Source of the DNA: Pedobacter sp. AK013
GTDB lineage: Bacteria; Bacteroidota; Bacteroidia; Sphingobacteriales; Sphingobacteriaceae
Direction of reading: 5' to 3'
Assembly: GCF_014205835.1 (NCBI RefSeq)
Contig: NZ_JACHCQ010000021.1
Location: 58,112 to 112,003, forward strand
DNA: 53,892 bases
Position numbers and translations under genes: made by a program
In this document: positions 41,627 through 49,106 of the stretch, piece after piece
Numbering within the stretch: position 1 is the first letter of the stretch
How the letters are laid out: each line of letters starts with the position of its first letter
The notes under the pieces: generated by a model
Told to the model about the DNA's origin: nothing
Databases searched by the model: none
Seen by the model: only the letters and a program-made list of their open reading frames with translations

Positions 41627-43378
41627 ATGTTTTTAAGAAAATCACTTTTATCTATTTTGCTGTTCAGCAGTATTTCGTTTACCGGTTTTAGTCAGGGTTT
41701 TTTAAAAGCATCGGGCACAAAAATTGTTGATGGCCGCGGTCAGAATGTATTATTGCGTGGTATTGGCCTTGGAGGCTGGATGTTGCAGGAAGGCTATATG
41801 CTAAAAATTAATAACGAGGCACAGCAGTACCGTATCCGCGAAAGAATTGCCGACCTGGTAGGGCCAAAGCAAACGCAGGAGTTTTACGATGCATGGCTGG
41901 CTAACCACATGCGTAAAATTGATGTCGATTCGATGAAACGCTGGGGATTTAATTCCATCCGTTTGCCAATGCATTACAATTTATACACTTTACCTGTAGA
42001 TAAAGAACCCGTGGCCGGAAAGAATACCTGGCTCGAAAAAGGTTTTGCCTTAACCGATAGTTTGCTCAACTGGTGTAAAGCCAATAAAATGTACCTCATT
42101 TTAGATTTACACGCAGCACCTGGCGGTCAAGGAAACGATTTAAACATTGCCGACCGCGATCCATCAAAACCCTACCTGTGGGATAGTGAGGCCAACCAGG
42201 AGAAAACCATTGCTCTTTGGCGAAAACTGGCCGAGCGATATAAAAACGAACCCTATATTGGCGCCTACGATATTATAAATGAGCCAAATTATGGTTTCAG
42301 CAATCCGGAAGAAGATAAAAACGGTACCAAAGAAAAAGTAAATGCACCCTTAAGAAAACTGATGGTAGAAATTACCAAAGCCATCCGGGAGGTAGATCAG
42401 CAACACCTGATTATTATTGAAGGTAATGGCTGGGGCAATAATTACAATGGTATCTTTCCACTTTGGGATAAAAATATGGCCTTAAGTTTCCATAAATACT
42501 GGAATTATAACGATCAGGCTTCGATAGCGCACATTATTAAAGCCCGCGATGAGCAGCATGTACCTGTTTGGCTGGGCGAAACAGGCGAGAACTCGAATGT
42601 TTGGTTTACTGATGCCATCCACCTTTTAGAAAAGAACAATATTGGTTGGTCATGGTGGCCTTTAAAAAAAATCGGTGTCAATAACCCGATAGAAATTAAA
42701 TCGAATCCCAATTACAATGCGCTGGTAAAATACCTGAACAATGGCGGCAATAAACCTAAAGATAGCAATGTGTATAGCGGATTGATGGAGCTGGCCATTT
42801 ATTCGAGGTTAGAAAATACCATCATTCACCGCGACGTAATCGATGCGATGATTCGACAGCCCTTTAGTAACGAAACCAAACCTTTTAAAGCCAATTTAAT
42901 TAAAAACAAGAGTATTATTTATGCGGTTGATTATGACTTGGGGAGAAATGGTTTTGCCTACTTCGATAACGATACGGCCGATTACCATACCTCAACAGGA
43001 AAAAGAAATGCAGGCAACCGCGGCTGGATTTACAGGAATGATGGGGTAGATATTACAAAAGATTCTACACAGTACGAAAAGTATTATGTAAACCACATCG
43101 AAAAAGGTGAATGGCTGCAATACACCGTAAATGTGTCGCAAAAAGGAACCTATACTTTAAAAATAAATGCTGCGGCAGATCAGGCTAGCGGACGGATGAA
43201 TATTTCAATCGATGGTAAAACCGTAGCTAAGGAAGTAATCGTACCCAATACTGGCGATGCGAAAAAGTTTGCCACTTTCGAAATCAAAAATGTACCATTA
43301 AAGGCCGGAAAGCAAAAAATCAGGGCGCTGGCCGCTGCCGGAGGTTATAATTTTAGCTATATTCAGTTTGTAAAATAA
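41627..43378 (+). CDS. Glycoside hydrolase family 5 with C-terminal carbohydrate-binding module
   Basis: The 583-residue protein has a signal peptide (ending GFSQ, about 23). The GH5 barrel follows: LLRGIGLGGWMLQEGYML, WGFNSIRLPMHYN, YLILDLHAAPGGQGND, the acid/base Glu in YDIINEPNYG (E219) and the nucleophile in WLGETGENS (E318). GLGGW and LDLHAAPG resemble exo-beta-1,3-glucanase-type GH5 enzymes. Residues about 430-583 form a CBM6-like beta-sandwich (EKGEWLQYTVNVSQKGTYTLKINAAADQASG, ending GGYNFSYIQFVK). With GH30 it suggests beta-glucan breakdown in the periplasm or at the surface. The gene ends 15 bases before the cytochrome start. Confidence 0.93.
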   Translation: MFLRKSLLSILLFSSISFTGFSQGFLKASGTKIVDGRGQNVLLRGIGLGGWMLQEGYMLKINNEAQQYRIRERIADLVGPKQTQEFYDAWLANHMRKIDVDSMKRWGFNSIRLPMHYNLYTLPVDKEPVAGKNTWLEKGFALTDSLLNWCKANKMYLILDLHAAPGGQGNDLNIADRDPSKPYLWDSEANQEKTIALWRKLAERYKNEPYIGAYDIINEPNYGFSNPEEDKNGTKEKVNAPLRKLMVEITKAIREVDQQHLIIIEGNGWGNNYNGIFPLWDKNMALSFHKYWNYNDQASIAHIIKARDEQHVPVWLGETGENSNVWFTDAIHLLEKNNIGWSWWPLKKIGVNNPIEIKSNPNYNALVKYLNNGGNKPKDSNVYSGLMELAIYSRLENTIIHRDVIDAMIRQPFSNETKPFKANLIKNKSIIYAVDYDLGRNGFAYFDNDTADYHTSTGKRNAGNRGWIYRNDGVDITKDSTQYEKYYVNHIEKGEWLQYTVNVSQKGTYTLKINAAADQASGRMNISIDGKTVAKEVIVPNTGDAKKFATFEIKNVPLKAGKQKIRALAAAGGYNFSYIQFVK

Positions 43379-43393
43379 AAAGCAGGCATCATC

Positions 43394-44593
43394 TTGAAAG
43401 GTATAAAACGAATCCTGGTTATTTTAGGAGCAATGGTAATAGTTATCATTATCCTTTCAAGGTGCATGAATGTGGCTGATCAGTTACCAAAAGACATCAG
43501 GGGCGAAACCTATACCGGTGCCGCCACCTGTGTAAAATGCCATAAAGAGACTGGGCAATCTTTTATCCATAATGCACATGGTTTAACCTCTAAACCAATA
43601 GTTGGTCAGCAATTTTTACAGGTTTTTACACCCGATTCGAATGTATTTAACTACGATGTACACCAGAAGGTGGTGATCGAAAAACGGGCAGGAGGCATTT
43701 TTCAGATAGCCTATGTAGATGGAAAAGAAGTACGTGCCGAAAAGTTCGATATGGTATTTGGTTCGGGCGAGAAGGCTTATACCTACGCCTATTGGAAAGG
43801 CAAAAAGTTGTATGAGTTGCCACTTTCTTATTTTTCGGCCATTCGGAACTGGGCCATTAGTCCGGGTTTCCCTAAACAAACCTTTTACTACGACCGTCTC
43901 ATTGGTAGCCGTTGTTTAGAGTGCCATGCCTCCTATGTAGACAAGAAAATAACCCAAACTTCGGGTGTTTCTACAGATGAGGAGCTGGAGCGTGGTGCAT
44001 TAATTTACGGTATAGATTGCGAGCGTTGCCACGGGCCAGGCCGGCAACATGCGGTTTTTCACTTGGAAAATCCCGAAGTGAAGACGGCAAAATTCATCGC
44101 CATTTATAAAACGCTTAGCAGAAAACAAAAGATGGATGCCTGTGGGGTGTGCCACTCTGGCAATGCATTGGTTGCCCAAAAATCGGTTTTCGGTTTTCAG
44201 CCCGGCGACAATTTAGACGACTATTATGCACAAGACTTTGCAGGCTTTGGTGGTGCCGATCCCGACGTGCATGGCAACCAGACCGAAATGCTGAAAGGAA
44301 GCAATTGCTATCGCAAAAGCGAAACCATGACCTGCCAATCGTGCCACAATACGCACGAAAATATTAAGGGCAATTTAAATCTTTACTCGCAGCGCTGCAT
44401 TAATTGCCACCAAAGTGCCAACCATAGCAAAACCACTTTAGCAAAAGGCTCGCTTAGTACCAACTGTATCGATTGTCATATGCCTAAAGAATCTTCAAAA
44501 TTGATCACTTTTCAACAGGCTGGTAAAGCTGATTTAAGTGCTTATTTACTGCGTTCACACCATATCGGTATTTATCCCGTTAATAGTAAGTAA
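43394..44593 (+). CDS. Heptaheme c-type cytochrome, membrane- or lipid-anchored
   Basis: The 399-residue protein has seven CxxCH heme sites: CVKCH (46-50), CLECH (174-178), CERCH (209-213), CGVCH (250-254), CQSCH (314-318), CINCH (335-339) and CIDCH (358-362). An N-terminal hydrophobic segment (7-22) ends in LSRC, so it could be a signal anchor or lipoprotein (Cys24). The first heme is followed by a large heme-free domain (51-170). The start used is TTG at 43394; the next ATG would cut into the hydrophobic segment. It would carry electrons in the periplasm. The 15-base gap to the GH5 gene suggests co-transcription with the PUL, which is unusual. Confidence 0.92.
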   Translation: MKGIKRILVILGAMVIVIIILSRCMNVADQLPKDIRGETYTGAATCVKCHKETGQSFIHNAHGLTSKPIVGQQFLQVFTPDSNVFNYDVHQKVVIEKRAGGIFQIAYVDGKEVRAEKFDMVFGSGEKAYTYAYWKGKKLYELPLSYFSAIRNWAISPGFPKQTFYYDRLIGSRCLECHASYVDKKITQTSGVSTDEELERGALIYGIDCERCHGPGRQHAVFHLENPEVKTAKFIAIYKTLSRKQKMDACGVCHSGNALVAQKSVFGFQPGDNLDDYYAQDFAGFGGADPDVHGNQTEMLKGSNCYRKSETMTCQSCHNTHENIKGNLNLYSQRCINCHQSANHSKTTLAKGSLSTNCIDCHMPKESSKLITFQQAGKADLSAYLLRSHHIGIYPVNSK

Positions 44594-44649
44594 AAACCAA
44601 ACTTGTATTAAGAAATTTTCCACTGGCTATGAAAAGGACTTGGATTTCG

Positions 44650-44657
44650 TACATTTG
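44650..44657 (+). promoter_or_regulatory. -7 promoter box of the TonB receptor gene
   Basis: TACATTTG exactly matches TAnnTTTG. Transcription would begin near 44663, giving a leader of about 27 bases before the ATG at 44690. No TTTG -33 element is obvious. It indicates that the TonB receptor and DUF4249 genes form a unit separate from the PUL. Confidence 0.45.
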
Positions 44658-44689
44658 GTTTCTACCTTAAAAATTAGATAGTAGCCGAT

Positions 44690-47014
44690 ATGCCCATAAA
44701 ATACTCTTTAGCTTTATTTTTCCTCCTTTTTCTCTCCACGTCTACTTTTGCTCAAAAGAAATTTACCCTTAGCGGCACTATTCGCGATGCAGGTACAGGC
44801 GAAACCTTAATTGGCGCAACGGTAAGGATTTCTGGCGCTTCTACCGCTGCAACCTTAACCAATAATTATGGATATTTTGCTTTAACACAGGCCGAAGGAA
44901 CCTACACTGTGGCGATAAGTTACACTGGTTATACCTCCATTGTTAAAACCATCAATTTAACAAAAGATACCAAGTTAAATGAGGAATTAAGAAGTGCAAA
45001 CGATTTGGCCGAAGTAACGGTAAGTGCCAATAACCGTAAAAACGAAAACGTTAAAAGTGCGCAGATGGGTTTGGAAAGGATCGATATGAAATCGCTTAAT
45101 TCTATTCCGGTACTGCTGGGCGAAAAAGATATTTTAAAAACCATCCAGTTATTACCGGGCGTAAAATCAGGTGGCGAAGGGAATACGGGTTTTTACGTGC
45201 GAGGGGGAGCTGCCGATCAGAACTTGATTATCCTGGATGAGGCCGTGGTGTACAATTCATCGCACCTTTTGGGCTTCTTTTCTACTTTTAATGCCGATGC
45301 AATTAAAGATGTGAGCCTGTATAAAGGTGGTATGCCTGCACAATATGGCGGTAGGTTATCGTCTGTTTTAGATGTTAAAATGGATGATGGCAACAATAAA
45401 GAATTTAAGTTTCAGGGCGGTATTGGTTTAATCGCTTCGCGTTTAAAAGCAGAAGGACCGATTGTAAAAGACAGAGGCTCGTTTATGGTGAGTTTCCGCC
45501 GTACCTACATCGATGCGTTTTTACGCTCTTCGCCAGATTCATCCGTAAATGGTAGTACCCTGAATTTTTACGACATCAATGCAAAGGCAAATTATAAAAT
45601 CAACGATAAGAATACCGTTTACATTTCTGGCTATTTCGGTAAAGATAATATTGGTGTTAAAGACCTTTTTGAAAATAACTGGGGCAATGTTACCACCACC
45701 ATCCGCTTAAACCATATTTTTAGCGACCGTTTATTTTCTAACACTTCCTTAATTTACAACAACTATAATTATACCGTAAGGTTGTTAAACGATGCCACAA
45801 ACTTTAAGGCTACTTCATTAGTTCGCGATTTTAACTTTAAAGAAGATTTTCAGTATTTCAGCAACAAACATACCCTTAGGTTTGGTATAAATGCTACACA
45901 ACACCGTATTTCTCCTATTGATATCGACAGCGATAAATCTTCGCAGGTAAATTCGCTAACACAGGAAAGACGTTATGGTATAGAATCAGCAGCTTACATC
46001 TCCGACGAATGGGCGGTTAACGAACATTTAAATTTTTTATATGGTGTGCGTTTAGCTGCTTTTTCCCTAATGGGGCCTGGTAATTTTAATAATTATGATG
46101 CGGACGGAAATATCACATCTACGGAGAGTGTAGCCAAAGGGAAATTTTATAAAAGTTATTTTAACCTTGAGCCGCGTTTCTCCGTAAGCTATTTATTTAA
46201 CGAACAGAACTCAATCAAAGCCTCGTACAACCGTAATGCTCAAAATGTACATATTTTAACCAATGCTACTTCCAGCTCACCTACGGATCAGTATGTGTTA
46301 AGCAGCAATAACGTTAAACCCGAAATTGCCGATCAGGTTGCTATAGGTTATTTTAAAAATATTGAGGATAACAATTACGAACTTTCAGGTGAGATTTATT
46401 ACAAATGGCTACAAAATCAGATTGATTATAAAAATGCTGCCCAGTTACTGGCCAATTCGAATGTAGAATCGGAGCTGATTTACGGCATAGGCCGCGCTTA
46501 TGGAATGGAGCTGTTTTTTAAAAAGAAATTTGGTAAACTGAACGGCTGGATAGGTTATACCTTATCACGTACTGAGCGTAAATTTGCCGAATTGAATAAC
46601 GGCAAATATTTTCCGGCCAGGCAGGATCGTACGCATGATATTTCGGTTGTGGGCATTTATAATATGAGCAAGCGTTGGACCTTCTCTTCGAGTTTTATTT
46701 ACAGTACAGGTAATGCGGTTACCTATCCGGCAGGCAAATATATTATTGGCGGGCAACCAGCTTATTATTATACCCAGCGTAATGCAGGTCGTATGCCTTA
46801 CAACATGCGTTTAGATGTAAGTGCTACATTAGAAGGGAAGCCTGGAAAGAAATATCAATCTAGCTGGAATTTCGGTATTTATAATGTGCTGGGCCGTAAA
46901 AACCCTTACTCAATAGAGTTTATTACCGATCCGGAAAATCCGAATAAAACTGCTGCACAGCAAACCTCGCTTTTTGGGCTCATTCCTTCCATTACCTGGA
47001 ACTTTAAATTTTAA
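44690..47014 (+). CDS. TonB-dependent receptor with carboxypeptidase-regulatory domain
   Basis: The 774-residue protein has a signal peptide (ending TFAQ, about 22), a regulatory-like domain (LSGTIRDAGTGETLIGATVRISG, about 26-110) and a plug (IPVLLGEKDILKTIQLLPGVKSGGEGNTGFYVRGG, NLIILDEAVVYNSSHLLGFFSTFN, VSLYKGGMPAQYGGRLSSVLDVKM). A barrel ends in PSITWNFKF with a terminal Phe. This FecA-like type is regularly paired with DUF4249 lipoproteins, as here (4-base gap to the ATG at 47019). It would import an unknown, energy-dependent ligand. It is not a SusC: the GYGTQKK mark is absent. Confidence 0.95.
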   Translation: MPIKYSLALFFLLFLSTSTFAQKKFTLSGTIRDAGTGETLIGATVRISGASTAATLTNNYGYFALTQAEGTYTVAISYTGYTSIVKTINLTKDTKLNEELRSANDLAEVTVSANNRKNENVKSAQMGLERIDMKSLNSIPVLLGEKDILKTIQLLPGVKSGGEGNTGFYVRGGAADQNLIILDEAVVYNSSHLLGFFSTFNADAIKDVSLYKGGMPAQYGGRLSSVLDVKMDDGNNKEFKFQGGIGLIASRLKAEGPIVKDRGSFMVSFRRTYIDAFLRSSPDSSVNGSTLNFYDINAKANYKINDKNTVYISGYFGKDNIGVKDLFENNWGNVTTTIRLNHIFSDRLFSNTSLIYNNYNYTVRLLNDATNFKATSLVRDFNFKEDFQYFSNKHTLRFGINATQHRISPIDIDSDKSSQVNSLTQERRYGIESAAYISDEWAVNEHLNFLYGVRLAAFSLMGPGNFNNYDADGNITSTESVAKGKFYKSYFNLEPRFSVSYLFNEQNSIKASYNRNAQNVHILTNATSSSPTDQYVLSSNNVKPEIADQVAIGYFKNIEDNNYELSGEIYYKWLQNQIDYKNAAQLLANSNVESELIYGIGRAYGMELFFKKKFGKLNGWIGYTLSRTERKFAELNNGKYFPARQDRTHDISVVGIYNMSKRWTFSSSFIYSTGNAVTYPAGKYIIGGQPAYYYTQRNAGRMPYNMRLDVSATLEGKPGKKYQSSWNFGIYNVLGRKNPYSIEFITDPENPNKTAAQQTSLFGLIPSITWNFKF

Positions 47015-47018
47015 TGCC

Positions 47019-47825
47019 ATGAAAAAACTTACGATATATTTTACCTTATTTACTTTGTGCCTCACTTCATGCAAGAAAATTATCTCAATTAAGACTGAAA
47101 ATGCCGACCCGCAGCTGGTAATTGAAGGGATCATTAATAATCAATTAATAGATCAGGAAATTAAAATCAGCAAAACGATAGGTTATACCGAGGAAAATGT
47201 TTTTCCGAAAATTTCAGGTGCTAGCGTTACCGTAACCGATAGTAAGGGAAATACATTTGTATTTAAAGAAGGAAGTAAGCCTGGGACTTACATTAATCAC
47301 ATGAAGGGCGAGCCTGGTGTTACCTATCATTTAAATGCTACTGTTGAGGGGCAAAACTATACCGCAAGCTCTAAAATGCCCAATGAGGTTAAAATGGATT
47401 CGATCGGGATCATTAAAAATAATTTTTTTGGTCGCGAGCGCAAAACAGCGGCTGCTTTTTTAAAAGATCCGGCCAATGAAGTTAATTTCTACCACTTTAA
47501 CCTTTACGTAAATGATGTGCTGTCTCGACGCTATTATGCTAACAATGACAGGTTAACCAATGGTAACGATTTACGGATTCAGCTCTTCTTTAAACCCAAT
47601 AACGATCACGACAGTGATGAGCTGAACACTAATGATAAGGTGAAGATTGAAATGGAATGTGTTGACAGTAATATATTTGATTATTGGTACGCCCTGAGCC
47701 AGCAATCAGACCGCGGACCAAATCAGGGTACAACACCAGCCAATCCACCATCAAATATTACGAATAATGCATTGGGTTATTTCAGTGCAAACACTTATCA
47801 GGTACTTACCACGACTGTAAAGTAG
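47019..47825 (+). CDS. DUF4249 family lipoprotein
   Basis: From the ATG at 47019 (the in-frame ATG at 46974 overlaps the receptor gene and would hide the signal), the 268-residue protein starts with a lipoprotein signal ending LTSC (Cys about 17). It shows the DUF4249 pattern: PQLVIEGIINNQLIDQEIKISKT, SGASVTVTDSKGNTFVFKE, PGTYINHMKGEPGVTYHLNATVEGQ and a C-terminal ALGYFSANTYQ. Members accompany TonB receptors and probably act at the outer membrane in ligand capture. The start lies 4 bases after the receptor stop, showing coupled translation. Confidence 0.92.
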   Translation: MKKLTIYFTLFTLCLTSCKKIISIKTENADPQLVIEGIINNQLIDQEIKISKTIGYTEENVFPKISGASVTVTDSKGNTFVFKEGSKPGTYINHMKGEPGVTYHLNATVEGQNYTASSKMPNEVKMDSIGIIKNNFFGRERKTAAAFLKDPANEVNFYHFNLYVNDVLSRRYYANNDRLTNGNDLRIQLFFKPNNDHDSDELNTNDKVKIEMECVDSNIFDYWYALSQQSDRGPNQGTTPANPPSNITNNALGYFSANTYQVLTTTVK

Positions 47826-47861
47826 TTAAAACTCCTGATCGGAATTTACTGTTAAATAAAC

Positions 47862-48821
47862 ATGAAAGTATTTATAAGTGGCAACATTGCGCCGGTTGGA
47901 TTAAAAGAACTTGAAGCAAATAATATTTTGGTTACCCAATGGAAAGAAAACCGGCAGATCAGTCCGGAAGAGTTGATTGAGGCCTGCCAGGGTCAGGATG
48001 CTTTGATCAGTGTAGGCCCAAATAAGATCAATGCCGGGTTTCTAAAAGCCTGTAACCATTTAAAGGTGATTGCCCTGCATTCGGTAGGTTATGATAATGT
48101 AGATATAGCTGCAGCAAAGGCATTAAATATTCCGATAGGGAATACCCCCGGCGTGTTAAGCGCCGCCACTGCCGATACTGCTTTTTTATTGATGCTGGCT
48201 GTTTCCAGAAAGGCTTTCTACACACATAAGAAAATTATAAAGGGTGAATGGAAAAACTATGAACCCAGTCCTGAACTTGGTATTGAAGTAAATGGCAAAA
48301 CCCTTGGTATTTTCGGTCTTGGAAAAATTGGATTAGAGATGGCCAGAAAATGCATTGGCGCCTACAATATGTCGGTAATTTACCATAACCGTTCGCATAA
48401 CGAAGAGGCTGAACAAGTAATAGGTGCCAGATATGTATCTTTTGAAGAACTGTTGGCTCAAAGTGATGTCCTTTCCATTCATACCGCACTCACGCCTGAA
48501 ACTAAAGATAAATTTACACTAGGGGTGTTTAAACAGATGAAACCAAATTCCATTTTTATCAATACCGCAAGAGGAGGCATCCACAATGAAAAAGACCTGA
48601 TTAAAGCCCTAAAAGAAAAAATAATCTGGGGAGCTGGCCTGGATGTAACCAATCCAGAACCTATGGATAAAAATAATCCCTTGTTAGCCATGGAAAACGT
48701 TGCCGTTTTACCACACATTGGCTCAGCTACTGAAGAAACCCGAGCCGCGATGGCTCAAATAATTGTTAAGAACATTGTAGCGGGATTGAAAGAGGAGAAA
48801 CTACCTTTTGAAGTGAAATGA
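47862..48821 (+). CDS. D-2-hydroxyacid dehydrogenase (glyoxylate/hydroxypyruvate reductase type)
   Basis: The 319-residue protein has the NAD(P)-binding loop GIFGLGKIGLEMAR (149-162) and the catalytic set of the family: Arg in NTARGG (R237), Glu in NPEPMD (E266) and His in LPHIGSAT (H285). It would reduce 2-keto acids such as glyoxylate or hydroxypyruvate, or oxidise the D-2-hydroxy acid. No Asp after the second strand is seen at the coenzyme site (YHNRSHNEE), which favours NADPH, though this is tentative. The gene is 36 bases past the DUF4249 gene on the same strand and may share its transcript. Confidence 0.95.
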   Translation: MKVFISGNIAPVGLKELEANNILVTQWKENRQISPEELIEACQGQDALISVGPNKINAGFLKACNHLKVIALHSVGYDNVDIAAAKALNIPIGNTPGVLSAATADTAFLLMLAVSRKAFYTHKKIIKGEWKNYEPSPELGIEVNGKTLGIFGLGKIGLEMARKCIGAYNMSVIYHNRSHNEEAEQVIGARYVSFEELLAQSDVLSIHTALTPETKDKFTLGVFKQMKPNSIFINTARGGIHNEKDLIKALKEKIIWGAGLDVTNPEPMDKNNPLLAMENVAVLPHIGSATEETRAAMAQIIVKNIVAGLKEEKLPFEVK

Positions 48822-48832
48822 TAATCCAATAG

Positions 48833-48932
48833 AATTGTCGTCTCGACTGTAGCGTAGCGAAATGGAGAGATCTTTTTATCAAGTTATCTAACAAATTTAA
48901 AAGATTTCCCCACTGCGGTCGAAATGACGATA
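48833..48932. repeat. REP-like inverted pair after the dehydrogenase gene
   Basis: GTCGTCTCGACTGTAGCG ... GGAGAGATCTTTTT (48836-48874) is matched in reverse by AAAAGATTTCCCCACTGCGG and TCGAAATGACGA (about 48898-48929), with about 25 bases between. It starts 12 bases past the stop and may end transcription in one or both directions. The TTAACCAATTAAATTATTAA direct repeats at 49030 lie just beyond it. Confidence 0.7.
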
Positions 48933-49106
48933 CTTCGATATCATTCATCTTCTTTATCCGTCATTCATATTTATCTTTATTCAATAAATTACCCTTTAGG
49001 ATGACTATATTTTATTCGGTGTTTGATACAGTTAACCAATTAAATTATTAACCAGTTAACCGACTTAATCTGTTTTCTGTTTGCAATGACAAGTGAACCT
49101 TAACTT

